64,000 bases of DNA from Sphingomonas ginkgonis (GCF_003970925.1 NZ_RWJF01000001.1:428501-492500), one strand, 5' to 3'. Positions 8,084 through 16,424 are shown, counted from the stretch's first letter. Numbers and translations are program-made. The notes: generated by a model from the sequence alone, not told the origin.

Positions 8084-8548
8084 ATGCATCTGAGCGATTT
8101 CGTCGACTTCGACACGATCCGGACCGGCGTGACCGCGGGCAACAAGCGCGGGCTGTTCCAGCTGCTCGGCCAGCAGTCGGGACAGCGGCTGGGAATCGAC
8201 GGCGCGCAGATCACCGCCGCCATCGCCGAGCGCGAGCGGCTCGGCTCGACCGGCTTCGGCAACGGTGTCGCGATCCCCCACGGCAAGATCGAGGGGCTGG
8301 CGCGCAACTTCTGCATGCTGGTCCGGCTCGCCGAGCCGATCGACTACAAGGCGGTCGACGGCGCCCCGGTCGATCTCGTCTTTTTCCTCCTCTCGCCGCC
8401 GGAATCGGGCGCGCAGCACCTCAAGGCGCTCGCCGCGATCAGCCGGCTGGTCCGCCACGCGCCGACGCTGGAGAAGCTGCGCGGCGCCCGCTCGCAGGAC
8501 GCGCTCGCGGCGGTCCTCCTCGGCGCGGATGAACGCGACGCCGCTTGA
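8084..8548 (+). CDS. ptsN: PTS IIA-like nitrogen regulatory protein PtsN
   Basis: PtsN (EIIA-Ntr) is the terminal phosphate acceptor of the nitrogen phosphotransferase system and acts as a regulator rather than in sugar uptake. The 154-aa protein has the family motif GFGNGVAIPHGKIEGL, in which His66 is the predicted phosphorylation site. VDLVFFLLSPPESGAQHLKALA is also typical. It follows hpf after 67 nt, and its 3' end overlaps the next gene by 20 nt. Confidence 0.93.
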   Translation: MHLSDFVDFDTIRTGVTAGNKRGLFQLLGQQSGQRLGIDGAQITAAIAERERLGSTGFGNGVAIPHGKIEGLARNFCMLVRLAEPIDYKAVDGAPVDLVFFLLSPPESGAQHLKALAAISRLVRHAPTLEKLRGARSQDALAAVLLGADERDAA

Positions 8549-8999
8549 GCCGGCGGCGGCGGGCGAAGCGGCGCACTTCCGCGCGCTCGAATCGCTCTAC
8601 CGCTCCGCCCCGGTCAACCAGTTGTTCGAGTCCCGGCTGCGGATCGAGTCGGCGGGGACGTCGAGCATCGCCTTCGACGTCGGTCCGGCGCTGTTCCACG
8701 CTGCCGGCGCCGCGCACGGGACCGTCTATTTCAAGATGATGGACGACGCGGCCTTCTACGCCGCGAACAGCCTGGTCAGCGACCGCTTCCTCCTCACCAC
8801 CGGGTTCAACCTCTTCTTCACCAAGCCGCTCGGCGAAGGGCCCGCCCGCGCCGAGGGGCGCTGGATCAGCGGCCGGCGCCGGGTCTTCGTCGCCGAGGCG
8901 CGGATCATCGATTCGAGCGGGGAAGAATGCGCGCGCGGCACCGGTACCTTCATGCGCAGCCGGATCCCGCTGGCCGGGCTGGACGGCTACCGGGCATGA
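8529..8999 (+). CDS. PaaI-family hotdog-fold thioesterase
   Basis: The 156-aa protein has a hotdog-fold pattern (VYFKMMDDAAFYAANSL followed by LLTTGFNLFFTKPLGEGPARAEGRW) seen in PaaI-type acyl-CoA thioesterases. The substrate cannot be told from sequence. I placed the start at ATG 8529, inside the end of ptsN in another frame (20-nt overlap), because the reading frame is clearly coding from there. Its stop overlaps the next ATG (ATGA), so it is coupled to the DUF1491 gene. Confidence 0.8.
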   Translation: MNATPLEPAAAGEAAHFRALESLYRSAPVNQLFESRLRIESAGTSSIAFDVGPALFHAAGAAHGTVYFKMMDDAAFYAANSLVSDRFLLTTGFNLFFTKPLGEGPARAEGRWISGRRRVFVAEARIIDSSGEECARGTGTFMRSRIPLAGLDGYRA

Positions 9000-9337
9000 G
9001 CGACGACCGGCTCGCCGCGCATCTCGAGGTCGCCGGGCTGCTCCGCCGCGCCGAGGCGCTGGGCGGCACCGGGACGATCGTCGCGCGCGGCGACCGCGAG
9101 CGCGGCGGGCTGCTGATCCAGGTCACCGAGCGCGGCACGACCACCGCGGTGCTCGAACGGCTGCTCGGCGCCGACGGCCGTTATCGCTGGCAGCGGAGCG
9201 GGCCGAAGGACGCGAGCGAATCGGCGGTGGACGGCTGGATGACGAGTCGCCGACGCAACGATCCCGATTTATGGCTGATTGAGCTAGCCATCGTGCCCTC
9301 GGCTCGATTCATCGATGAAACGACCGGCGTGCCTTGA
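8996..9337 (+). CDS. DUF1491 family protein
   Basis: The 113-aa protein matches what I recall of the DUF1491 family of alphaproteobacteria: DRLAAHLEVAGLLRRAEALGG, a GTIVARGDRERGGLLIQVTERG core and a WLIELA strand. No function is established. The ATG overlaps the thioesterase stop by four bases, marking the end of the hpf-ptsN-thioesterase cluster. No signal peptide or membrane segment is seen, so it is probably cytoplasmic. Confidence 0.72.
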   Translation: MSDDRLAAHLEVAGLLRRAEALGGTGTIVARGDRERGGLLIQVTERGTTTAVLERLLGADGRYRWQRSGPKDASESAVDGWMTSRRRNDPDLWLIELAIVPSARFIDETTGVP

Positions 9338-9339
9338 TT

Positions 9340-9386
9340 AACCCCCCGGATGCGGTGAAACGAGGAACCAACAAGAGCGGGGGGTT
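9340..9386. other. Long-loop inverted repeat after the DUF1491 gene
   Basis: AACCCCCCG (9340-9348) and CGGGGGGTT (9378-9386) are 9-bp inverted copies separated by 29 nt, with a TTTCC following on the plus strand. It could be a weak terminator of the upstream operon. The rest of the 171-nt spacer up to the SleB-like gene shows no clear element. Confidence 0.3.
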
Positions 9387-9508
9387 TCCGTTCACCGGCG
9401 AGGGGCCGGCAGGAAACCACGCAGACGGGGGATTTCCCAAGGCTGGCAGGCGCGCAGTAAGCGCCCATACGCATGCCCGGCGGCGATCCACCGCACATGT
9501 CGGTGTAG

Positions 9509-10165
9509 TTGGTGACGGTTTCCATTCGCTTTTTCGTGATGCTCGCCGCAGTCGCGCTCGGTGCCTCCTCGGTGGCCCCCGCGCAGGTCGCTCCAGCCGG
9601 AGCGGTTCCGTCGGTCGGTGAAGCGGTCACGTCTGTTGCGAATGCCCCGCTGCTCCGCAGCGCCGTCCTCCCCACCGCCGACGCCGTCACCCGCGAGGCC
9701 GCGCTGCCCGCGCCCGCCCCGGTTCTCGACACCCCCGCCCCGGTCCACGCCAGCGGCTCGCTGTCCGAGATGGTCGGCCAGCTCCGCAGCACCGAGGCCG
9801 GCAGCCGCGAGCTCGAGTGCCTGGCCACCGCCGTCTACTTCGAATCGAAGAGCGAGCCGCTCGCCGGCCAGCTCGCGGTCGGCCATGTCATCGCCAACCG
9901 CGCCAAGTCGGGCCGCTTCGCCAAGAGCTATTGTGGCGTGGTGTTCCAGCGCGGCCAGTTCAGCTTCATTCACGGCGCCGCGCTGCCGTCGGTCCCACGC
10001 TCGGGCCAGCAGTGGAAGACCGCGGTGGCGATCGCCAAGATCGTCGACAACAAGCTGATGGAATCGAACGTCGGGAAGGCGCTTTTCTTCCACGCCAAGC
10101 ATGTCAGCCCGGCGTGGCATGCCTCGATGGTCGCCTCGATCGGCAACCATCTCTTCTTCCGCTAG
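9509..10165 (+). CDS. SleB/CwlJ-type cell wall hydrolase
   Basis: This 218-aa protein has an N-terminal hydrophobic signal segment (FFVMLAAVALGASSVAPAQ), an Ala/Pro-rich linker and a C-terminal Hydrolase_2 domain (about 105-218). It carries LECLATAVYFESKSEPLAGQ, with the likely catalytic Glu in YFES, and FHAKHVSPAW near the end. Such proteins cleave peptidoglycan and occur in non-sporulating alphaproteobacteria. The start is uncertain: TTG 9509, GTG 9512 and ATG 9539 are all in frame, and no convincing ribosome-binding site distinguishes them. I give the longest. Confidence 0.85.
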   Translation: MVTVSIRFFVMLAAVALGASSVAPAQVAPAGAVPSVGEAVTSVANAPLLRSAVLPTADAVTREAALPAPAPVLDTPAPVHASGSLSEMVGQLRSTEAGSRELECLATAVYFESKSEPLAGQLAVGHVIANRAKSGRFAKSYCGVVFQRGQFSFIHGAALPSVPRSGQQWKTAVAIAKIVDNKLMESNVGKALFFHAKHVSPAWHASMVASIGNHLFFR

Positions 10166-10178
10166 GCTTGGCCTTGAT

Positions 10179-10198
10179 CCCGGTTTGTTCTAACCGGG
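10179..10198. other. Short hairpin in the mmcB leader
   Basis: CCCGGTT-TGTTCT-AACCGGG is a perfect 7-bp inverted repeat ending 4 nt before the GTG start of mmcB. It could mask the translation start or be an operator. mmcB is an SOS-linked gene in Caulobacter. I could not find the direct-repeat GTTC-N7-GTTC LexA box typical of alphaproteobacteria here, so the role is open. Confidence 0.35.
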
Positions 10199-10202
10199 AC
10201 TC

Positions 10203-10700
10203 GTGACCGCCGCTTCCGACCCCAGCACCTCCGCCAACTGCTTCGCCGACCTGCCGCCGGTCGCGACCGACGTCGCGCGCGGAGTCACCCGCCTGCTGTG
10301 CCGCGGGGACTGGTTCGCGATCTGCGAGGTGCCCCTGCCCAACGGCCGCCGCGCCGACCTGATGGCGGTCGGGCCCAAGGGCGAGCTGACCATCGTCGAG
10401 ATCAAGGTCAGCCGCGCCGACCTGATCGGCGACGCCAAGTGGCACGACTATCTCGACTATTGCGACCGCTTCTACTGGGCGGTGCCGCCCGCGCTGGCGC
10501 CGATCACCGAAGGGGAGCGCTTCCTTCCGGGCGAGGCCGGGCTGATCGTCGCCGACCGCTACGACGCCGCGATCATGCGCGACGCTGCGCACCGGCCGCT
10601 CGCCGCCGCGCGCCGCAAGGCCGAGCTGCTGCGCTTCGCCCGCCGCGCCGCGCGCCGGCTCGCTGGGCAGATCGACCCGACCCTCGGGCTCGGCAGCTGA
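10203..10700 (+). CDS. mmcB: MmcB family DNA repair protein
   Basis: MmcB is a small alphaproteobacterial protein, characterised in Caulobacter as part of the DNA-damage response. The 165-aa protein contains ICEVPLPNGRRADLMAVGPKGE and LTIVEIKVSRADL. The spaced D...E-x-K is reminiscent of PD-(D/E)XK nucleases. DYCDRFYWAVP follows. GTG 10203 is the only reasonable start. It is convergent with the ankyrin gene, 4 nt between stops. Confidence 0.85.
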   Translation: MTAASDPSTSANCFADLPPVATDVARGVTRLLCRGDWFAICEVPLPNGRRADLMAVGPKGELTIVEIKVSRADLIGDAKWHDYLDYCDRFYWAVPPALAPITEGERFLPGEAGLIVADRYDAAIMRDAAHRPLAAARRKAELLRFARRAARRLAGQIDPTLGLGS

Positions 10701-10704
10701 GCCG

Positions 10705-11310
10705 CTAGCGAAGCACCGGGCCGGCCGCGGGCTTCTTCGCGCCGACCGTGTCGAACAGCTTGACCAGATCGGCCGAGCGGGCGCCGTCGCGCTTGGCATA
10801 GTCGCGCGCGCTGAAGCCCTGCGAATGATCGCTCTTGTCGGGATTGGCGCCGGCCTCGAGCAGCCGCTTGACGATCGCCGTCTGGTGGTTCTGCACCGCG
10901 ACGATCAGCGCGGTCTCGCCCGCGCGGTTGGCAAGGTCGACCCGGGCGCCGCGCTGGAGCAGCATGTCGACCGCGTCGGCATAGCCGATCCGCGCCGCGC
11001 TGATCAGCGCGGCGTCGCCGGTGCCGCGCGCCTGGAAGTTGGGATCCGCGCCCTTGCTCAGGAGGAAGGCGATATAGGTGTCGTCGCGCCGGGCGATCGA
11101 CACGTTGAGCGGGGTCTGCCCGTCGTCGCTGCTGTAGTTGGTGAGGTTGGAGGCCGACTGGAGCAGCTTCATCACCTTGTCGCCGTCGCGTTCCTTGACG
11201 GCCTGGAGGAAGCTGTAGCCGTCGTCGGACAGCGGAACGCCCTGCGCAACCGCTCCGCCAGCCAGCCCGAGTGCCACGACGCCGATCACTACACCTTTGA
11301 AAAGGCGCAT
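10705..11310 (-). CDS. Exported ankyrin-repeat protein
   Basis: The 201-aa protein has a signal peptide (MRLFKGVVIGVVALGLAGGAVAQ) and about four ankyrin repeats, with recognisable DGQTPLNVSIARRDDTYIAFLLSKGADPN-type units between residues 30 and 170. Ankyrin repeats mediate protein-protein contacts. Here they would be periplasmic. The C-terminus is Lys/Pro rich. No enzyme domain is present and no partner can be inferred from the neighbours. Confidence 0.88.
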   Translation of the reverse strand: MRLFKGVVIGVVALGLAGGAVAQGVPLSDDGYSFLQAVKERDGDKVMKLLQSASNLTNYSSDDGQTPLNVSIARRDDTYIAFLLSKGADPNFQARGTGDAALISAARIGYADAVDMLLQRGARVDLANRAGETALIVAVQNHQTAIVKRLLEAGANPDKSDHSQGFSARDYAKRDGARSADLVKLFDTVGAKKPAAGPVLR

Positions 11311-11372
11311 CTTTCACCCCATCTCAAACCCGCTTGATCATTAGCGGTTAGCAGATCAAGGCTGTGTTCGCC

Positions 11373-11810
11373 ATGAACAGCGCACCTCTATTCTGGGAAA
11401 AACCGATCGCCGAGCTCGACCGCGGCGAATGGGAGGCACTGTGCGACGGCTGTGGCCGCTGCTGCCTCCACAAGCTGGAGGACGAGGACACCGGCGAGCT
11501 GTTCCCGACCAACGTCGCCTGCAAGCTGCTCGACCGCCGCACCGGCCAGTGCACCGACTATCCGCGGCGCAAGGCGCTGGTCGGCGACTGCGTCCAGCTC
11601 AGCCGCGACCGGCTCGACGAGCTCGAATGGCTGCCCTCCACCTGTGCCTACAAGCTGCGCTACGAGGGGCAGCCGCTGCCCGACTGGCACTATCTCAAGT
11701 CGGGCAGCCGCGAGACGGTGCACCAGGCCGGCCAGTCGACCCGCGGCTGGACGATCAGCGAGGTCGATGCCGGCGAGCTGGAGTTCCACATGGTCGATCG
11801 TGAGCTCTGA
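11373..11810 (+). CDS. YcgN/UPF0260 family cysteine-cluster protein
   Basis: The 145-aa protein starts NSAPLFWEKPIAELDRGEWEALCDGCGRCC. This is the UPF0260/YcgN pattern with the CDGCGRCC cluster, more Cys at CKLL, QCTDYP and DCVQL, and WLPSTCAYKLRYEG. The family is thought to bind a zinc or Fe-S centre; its role is unknown. ATG 11373 is preferred to the in-frame GTG 11364. Its last 11 nt overlap the next gene's GTG start. Confidence 0.88.
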   Translation: MNSAPLFWEKPIAELDRGEWEALCDGCGRCCLHKLEDEDTGELFPTNVACKLLDRRTGQCTDYPRRKALVGDCVQLSRDRLDELEWLPSTCAYKLRYEGQPLPDWHYLKSGSRETVHQAGQSTRGWTISEVDAGELEFHMVDREL

Positions 11811-12504
11811 CGGGCTGCACCGGCACCCGGCGCTCCCACTGCCCGTCGCCATCCGCCGGATCGCCACCGCCCGGGTGATGCGGCTCCGCCTCGACCATGG
11901 CGGGACGATGCTCAAGCTGACCATTCCCCGCCGCGTGTCGGAGCGGTCGGCGCTCGCCTGGGCCGCCGAGCAGCAGGGCTGGGTCAGCGCGCAGCTGGCC
12001 AAGCGCCCGGAGGGGCTGCCGCTGCGACCCGGCGCGCGGATCCCGTTCGACGGCGGCGAGCTCGAGCTGGTCCACGCGGAGGGGCGGCCGCGGGCGATCC
12101 GGCTGGTCGGCACCGAGCTGCACTGCGGCGGCCCGCTCGAGGGGCTGGAGCGACGGGTGCTGCTGTGGCTGCGGAACATGGCGCGCGACCGGCTCAGCGC
12201 GGAAGTGGCGGCGATCGCCCGGGAGGCCGGGGTGACGGTTGCCTCGGTCGCAGTCGGCGACCCGGTCAGCCGCTGGGGCAGCTGCTCGGCGGCGGGCGCG
12301 TTGCGCTTCAGCTGGCGGCTGATCCTCGCCTCGCCGGGCGCGCGGCGGTTCGTCGTCGCGCACGAGGTCGCGCACCGGCTGCACATGGACCATGGGCCGC
12401 AGTTCCGCGCCGCCGAGCGGCGGCTGTTCGGCGGCGACGTCGCCGCCGCGCGCGCCGAGCTTCGGCTAGTAGCCCCCCGGCTCCGCGCCGTCGGCCGGCT
12501 GTGA
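11800..12504 (+). CDS. YgjP/SprT-like metallopeptidase (DUF45/M48-type)
   Basis: The 234-aa protein resembles YgjP-type metal-dependent hydrolases. SRWGSCSAAGALRFSWRLILA is followed by VVAHEVAHRLHMDHGPQF, giving the zinc motif HEVAH. No signal peptide is seen. The GTG start at 11800 overlaps the end of the YcgN-like gene. Its 3' end overlaps the PBP gene on the opposite strand by 39 nt. Confidence 0.85.
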   Translation: MSSDGLHRHPALPLPVAIRRIATARVMRLRLDHGGTMLKLTIPRRVSERSALAWAAEQQGWVSAQLAKRPEGLPLRPGARIPFDGGELELVHAEGRPRAIRLVGTELHCGGPLEGLERRVLLWLRNMARDRLSAEVAAIAREAGVTVASVAVGDPVSRWGSCSAAGALRFSWRLILASPGARRFVVAHEVAHRLHMDHGPQFRAAERRLFGGDVAAARAELRLVAPRLRAVGRL

Positions 12505-14619
12505 CGGGGGCGCCTGCCGCTCGCGCGGAGGCGGCGGGCTGTTGAAGATGCGGTCGAGCTCGTTCTGGTCCGGCTGCCCCGGCCGCTGCTGCGGCGGGGT
12601 CGCCGGGGTGGCGGGCGCGGGACGGGTGCCGGGCGGGAAGCGCTGGCCATTGTCCAGCGGCAGCCCGGTCGCGGGATCGACCTGCTGGACCTGCCCGTAG
12701 GGGTCGTTCGGCTGGACGTTGATCGGGTTGCCGTTCTCGTCGACCAGCGGCTGCGAGGGGTTGAGCGCGGTCCCGCCACCATTCTCCTCGCCCGGGTCGA
12801 GCTGCCAGTCGGGCATCGGCACCTGGGTCTCGAACTGCTCGACCGGGCGCTTGGCGGTGGCGACCACCATGAAGTCGTGGAAGGCGCGCGCGGGGGCGGT
12901 GCCGCCCTGCAGCCCTGGGATCGCGCGATTGTCGTCGCGGCCCATCCACACGCCGGTGGTGAGCCCCGAGGAATAGCCGATGAACCAGCCGTCCTTGTTG
13001 CTGTTGGTGGTCCCGGTCTTGCCCGCGACCGGGCGGCCGATCTGCGCGGCGCGGCCGGTGCCGCTGAGCACCGCCGACTGCATCAGGTCCATCATCTCGG
13101 CCGCCACCCACGGGGCGACCAGCACACGGTCGTCGCTATTGTCCTTGCGGTAGAGCAGCCGGCCATCGCCCGAGACGACCTTGGTGATCGCGTAGGGGGT
13201 GACGGCGATGCCCTTGTTGGCGACCGAGGCGTAGGCGCGGGTCATGTCGAGCAGCCGGACCTCGGAGGTGCCCAGCACCATCGAGGGATAGGTCGAGATC
13301 TGCCCGCTGATCCCGAACCGATGCGCCATGTCGGCGATCGTCGAGAAGCCGAGCTGCGACCCGATCTTGGCGCTGATCGTGTTGATCGAGCGCGAGAAGG
13401 CCTCGCGCAGGGTGACCGAGCCGGCATAGCTGCGGGTCGAGTTGCGCGGGGTCCAGCCATCGATCGTGACCGGCTCATCGACGATCGTGTCGGTCGGCTT
13501 CATCCCGCTCTCGAGCGCGGCGAGATAGACGAACAGCTTGAAGGAGGATCCCGGCTGGCGCTGCGCCTGGGTGGCGCGATTGTAGAGCGAGCTGACATAG
13601 TCCTTGCCGCCGATCATCGCCCGCACCGCGCCGTCGCGGTCCATCGCCACGAGCGCGCCCTGCGCGCCGGCCGGCGCATTGGCCACCACCGCCTTGTCGG
13701 CGGCGCCCTGCATCCCGGTGTCGATGGTGGTCCACACCTCGATCGGGCGGCTGGTCTCGTCGATCAGCGTGTCGAGCTGGGGCAGCGCCCAGTCGGTGAA
13801 GTAGCGGATGCTGTTCTGCTTCTGGTCGGGCTGGACGACGATCCTGGCCGCGTTGGCCTCGGCGCTGGCGGCCTGCTCGGAGGTGATGAAGCCGTTCTGC
13901 TCCATCGAGTTCAGCACCACCGCCGAGCGGCTCCGCGCGGCGTCGACGTCGGCGGTTGGCGAATAGTTGGACGGCGCCTTGACCAGCCCGGCGATGATCG
14001 TCGCCTCGGCCAGCGAGAGGTGGCGGGCGTCGTGGCCGAAGAAGGTCCGGCTCGCCGCGTCGATCCCGTAGGCGCCGCCGCCGAAATAGACCCGGTTGAG
14101 GTAAAGCTCGAGGATCTGGTCCTTGCTGAACTTGCGCTCCAGCGCGAGCGCCAGCACGCCCTCCTTCACCTTGCGCCCGAAGGTCTTGTTGTTGGTGAGG
14201 AAGATGTTGCGGGCGAGCTGCTGGGTGATGGTCGAGCCGCCCTGGCGCCAGTGGCCGGTGTCGACCCGCACCTTGACCGAGCGCGCCATGCCGATCGGGT
14301 CGACGCCAACATGGCTGCGGAAGCGCCGGTCCTCGACCGCGATCATCGCCGCGCGCATCGAGGCGGGGATCTGCTCGTAGGGGATCCATTCGCCGAAGGT
14401 CGGCCCGAGCGAGAGGATGACCTGGCCGTTGGCGGCATGGACCCGGATCATCTGGCCGAGGTCGTTGCGCTGTGCGAGCTGCTGGTAGCTTGGCAGCTGC
14501 GACATGGCGACCGCGACCGCGACGCCGAGCGCGAGGACGCCGAGCAGCGCGAAGCCCAGTCCCCATTTCAGGATGCTGACCAGTGTGCGGCTGAACCTTC
14601 CGGGGGGCGAACTGGCCAT
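12466..14619 (-). CDS. Class A penicillin-binding protein (transglycosylase/transpeptidase)
   Basis: This is a 717-aa bifunctional peptidoglycan synthase. It has a membrane anchor at about 18-40. The GT51 glycosyltransferase domain has the catalytic Glu at about 96 in AVEDRRF and GGSTITQQLARN. The transpeptidase domain has SxxK Ser at about 358 (QPGSSFK), SIN at about 411-413 and KTG at about 534-536. A Pro/Gln-rich tail follows residue 600. It is shorter than typical PBP1A and lacks an obvious OB domain, so I leave out a gene symbol. Its tail codons overlap the convergent metallopeptidase gene. Confidence 0.93.
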   Translation of the reverse strand: MASSPPGRFSRTLVSILKWGLGFALLGVLALGVAVAVAMSQLPSYQQLAQRNDLGQMIRVHAANGQVILSLGPTFGEWIPYEQIPASMRAAMIAVEDRRFRSHVGVDPIGMARSVKVRVDTGHWRQGGSTITQQLARNIFLTNNKTFGRKVKEGVLALALERKFSKDQILELYLNRVYFGGGAYGIDAASRTFFGHDARHLSLAEATIIAGLVKAPSNYSPTADVDAARSRSAVVLNSMEQNGFITSEQAASAEANAARIVVQPDQKQNSIRYFTDWALPQLDTLIDETSRPIEVWTTIDTGMQGAADKAVVANAPAGAQGALVAMDRDGAVRAMIGGKDYVSSLYNRATQAQRQPGSSFKLFVYLAALESGMKPTDTIVDEPVTIDGWTPRNSTRSYAGSVTLREAFSRSINTISAKIGSQLGFSTIADMAHRFGISGQISTYPSMVLGTSEVRLLDMTRAYASVANKGIAVTPYAITKVVSGDGRLLYRKDNSDDRVLVAPWVAAEMMDLMQSAVLSGTGRAAQIGRPVAGKTGTTNSNKDGWFIGYSSGLTTGVWMGRDDNRAIPGLQGGTAPARAFHDFMVVATAKRPVEQFETQVPMPDWQLDPGEENGGGTALNPSQPLVDENGNPINVQPNDPYGQVQQVDPATGLPLDNGQRFPPGTRPAPATPATPPQQRPGQPDQNELDRIFNSPPPPRERQAPPSQPADGAEPGGY

Positions 14620-14661
14620 GTGGCTGCGTTAGCTATCGGCTCGGTCGCCCCCCTGCAAGCG

Positions 14662-15075
14662 TCACTCCGATTTCGAGCCCGGCGCGAAGTCGAGCGCGGC
14701 CGAGTTGATGCAGTAGCGCAGCCCGTTGGGGCCGGGCCCGTCGGGGAAGACATGGCCGAGATGGCCCTCGCACTTGGCGCAGCGGACCTCGGTCCTCACC
14801 ATCCCGTGGCTGACGTCGCGGTGCTCGGCGACGCTGCCCTCGACGGCCGGGGCGGTGAAGCTCGGCCAGCCGCTGCCGCTCTCGAACTTGGTGTCGCTGC
14901 CGAACAGCGGCTCGCCGCAGCCGGCACAGACATATTGCCCCTGCTCCTTGTTGTTGAGGAGGTGGCCGGTCCATGGCCGCTCGGTGCCCGACTGGCGCAG
15001 CACCTGGTACTGCTCGGGGCTGAGCCGCTCGCGCCACTCCTGCTCGCTGGCCGGCATCTTCTTGTCTTCGGTCAT
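14662..15075 (-). CDS. msrB: Peptide-methionine (R)-S-oxide reductase MsrB
   Basis: MsrB reduces methionine-R-sulfoxide in proteins. The 137-aa cytoplasmic form has zinc Cys pairs CAGC (about 50, 53) and CAKC (about 99, 102). It also has [11 protein letters not shown] and the catalytic RYCINSAAL Cys near 122. ATG 15075 is preceded by AAAGGA. An in-frame extension of 16 codons upstream lacks similarity to the family. The gene is transcribed towards the PBP gene and is divergent from the DUF4402 locus. Confidence 0.95.
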   Translation of the reverse strand: MTEDKKMPASEQEWRERLSPEQYQVLRQSGTERPWTGHLLNNKEQGQYVCAGCGEPLFGSDTKFESGSGWPSFTAPAVEGSVAEHRDVSHGMVRTEVRCAKCEGHLGHVFPDGPGPNGLRYCINSAALDFAPGSKSE

Positions 15076-15122
15076 CGCGGATCCTTTCCGGCACGATGTG
15101 GGTGAGCGCCGGGACCGCCGCA

Positions 15123-15129
15123 ATGGTTA
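15123..15129. promoter_or_regulatory. ATGGTTA motif upstream of the first DUF4402 gene
   Basis: ATGGTTA, followed by GC, lies 54 nt upstream of the DUF4402 gene at 15177. The same nonamer ATGGTTAGC recurs 80 nt upstream of the chaperone gene at 17171. Its complement TAACCAT resembles the half-site of the alphaproteobacterial cell-cycle regulator CtrA (TTAACCAT), so shared control is possible. Confidence 0.3.
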
Positions 15130-15176
15130 GCGGGGCGTTTACGCGAACTTCACCAGTATGGAGGCAAGAACAGCCG

Positions 15177-15686
15177 ATGCGGCTCGTCCTGCTCCTGCTG
15201 CTCGCGGCCGTGCTGGCGGGCCCCGGCTCCCCGGCCGGGGCGCAATGCCGGCTGTGCGGGTCCGCGCCCGGGCTGGGCGAGCCGGCGACCGCGGCGACGC
15301 CGATGCGGCTGGAGGTGGAGACCCGGCTCGACTTCGACCGGCTGGTGCTGCGCAGCCCCGCCGGCGGCCAGGCCCGGCTCGGCCCCGACGGGTCGCGCAG
15401 CCTCGCCGGAGTCGAGGAGATCGGCGGCCGGGCGTTCGCCGGGACCATCGTCATCCGCGGGGAAGCCGGAAGGCTGGTGCGGATCGACCTGCCGGCGGAG
15501 ATTAGGATGAGCGGGATCGGCGGCGGCCAGATCCGCATCACCGACCTCGTCAGCGACGCGCCGGCGGTGGCCCGCCTCGATTCGAGCGGGCTGCTGCGGG
15601 TGCGGCTCGGCGGTCGGCTCGACATCAGCGGGGAAGCCGAGGGCGACTATCGCGGCGAGATCCCGATCACCGTCGAATATCTCTGA
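15177..15686 (+). CDS. DUF4402 secreted protein 1 (putative pilus subunit)
   Basis: The 169-aa protein has a signal peptide (MRLVLLLLLAAVLAGPGSPAGA) followed by a QCRLCG cysteine pair. It then has the beta-rich DUF4402 pattern: LRLE-type first strand with LDFDRLVL, GGRAFAGTIVI, a GGGQIRITDL middle and a final GDYRGEIPITVEYL strand. Pilus subunits of chaperone-usher systems share this overall layout. GGAGG precedes the ATG by about 12 nt. It differs from the two following DUF4402 genes by having no Thr/Asn-rich middle and by its N-terminal CxxC. Confidence 0.8.
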   Translation: MRLVLLLLLAAVLAGPGSPAGAQCRLCGSAPGLGEPATAATPMRLEVETRLDFDRLVLRSPAGGQARLGPDGSRSLAGVEEIGGRAFAGTIVIRGEAGRLVRIDLPAEIRMSGIGGGQIRITDLVSDAPAVARLDSSGLLRVRLGGRLDISGEAEGDYRGEIPITVEYL

Positions 15687-15721
15687 AGAAGGCTCCGCAA
15701 CGGCGGAAATGCAAACGCCCC

Positions 15722-15776
15722 GTTAACTTCCCTCCACAGGGAAGCGGCAAGCGGACGCGGTTAATGCCAGCCTCAC
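15722..15776 (+). promoter_or_regulatory. Conserved upstream module of DUF4402 gene 2
   Basis: GTTAAC (15722) is followed at +37 by GGTTAATGC (15759) and at +49 by CCTCAC (15771). The same three blocks with identical spacing occur at 16470-16524 before the next DUF4402 gene. In both cases GTGGGGAC also lies about 15 nt before the ATG. TTAA half-sites suggest CtrA-like control, but spacing does not match the canonical TTAA-N7-TTAA. Confidence 0.5.
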
Positions 15777-15835
15777 CGACATCCGGTTCACCCGATGATG
15801 CCGGGTCAACTCGGACCAAAGTGGGGACAAGACCA

Positions 15836-16357
15836 ATGAAGACTCTGACCAAGGCGGCCGTGCTCGCCGTCGCCGCGCTGGGCGCCACGCCCGCGCTCGC
15901 CGCCCCGGTGCCGGTCTCCGGCACCGTTCCGGTGGCCAAGGCCAACATCGTCCGCCCGCTGGTGCTGACCGCCAGCTCGGACCTCAACTTCGGCACGATC
16001 ATCCTCGGCAGCTATGCCTCGACCCAGACCGTCACGGTCAGCCAGGGCGGTGCCCTGGTCGGCTGCGGGACCAGCGGGCTGACCTGCCAGGGCGCGACCT
16101 CGGCCGCCAACTATCTGGTCAAGGGCACCAACAATGCGGTGGTGACGGTCGCCGCGCCCAACGTGACGATCACCAACGCCAACAATGCGGCGCAGACGCT
16201 GACGGTTGTCTTGAACGCCCCGGCCACGGTCAATCTCGGCGCCAACGGCAACAGCACCGGCGCGCCCTTCTCGATCGGCGGCTCGCTCGACGTCCCCGTG
16301 GGCGCCGGCGACGGGCTCTATGCCGGCACCATGGCGGTGACCGTCGACTATCAATAA
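15836..16357 (+). CDS. DUF4402 secreted protein 2 (putative pilus subunit)
   Basis: The 173-aa protein has a signal peptide ending APALAAP and then the DUF4402 layout: VRPLVLTASSDLNFGTIILG, a Cys pair (CGTSGLTC), NAAQTLTV strands, and GGSLDVPVGAGDGLYAGTMAVTVDYQ at the end. The C-terminal alternating hydrophobic strand is like the donor strand region of pilins. ATG 15836 is preceded by GTGGGGAC. It is closely similar to the next gene and probably arose with it by tandem duplication. Confidence 0.85.
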   Translation: MKTLTKAAVLAVAALGATPALAAPVPVSGTVPVAKANIVRPLVLTASSDLNFGTIILGSYASTQTVTVSQGGALVGCGTSGLTCQGATSAANYLVKGTNNAVVTVAAPNVTITNANNAAQTLTVVLNAPATVNLGANGNSTGAPFSIGGSLDVPVGAGDGLYAGTMAVTVDYQ

Positions 16358-16389
16358 TCGCTTCCGGCTGCTGGGCCGGTCAGACGGGA

Positions 16390-16424
16390 GGGGTCATGCG
16401 CCGCCAGGGCGCGCGGCCCCTTTC
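16390..16424 (+). terminator. Intrinsic terminator after DUF4402 gene 2
   Basis: A strong stem starts GGGG (16390) and closes with CCCC (16417-16420), with an inner perfect GCGCC-GCCAG-GGCGC hairpin. It is followed by TTTC. It separates this gene from the next DUF4402 gene, so each may be its own transcription unit. Confidence 0.6.

Noticed and set aside
10166..10202. LexA box upstream of mmcB
   Set aside because: A single GTTC is present but no second GTTC or GAAC at the seven-base spacing of the alphaproteobacterial site. Only the hairpin remains.
12877..15105. A 742-codon open frame on the plus strand, antisense to the PBP and msrB genes
   Set aside because: It is the long shadow frame typical of high-GC antisense sequence. 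The minus strand has full PBP and MsrB motifs, and the antisense product is Asp/Arg/Gly-rich without any recognisable domain.
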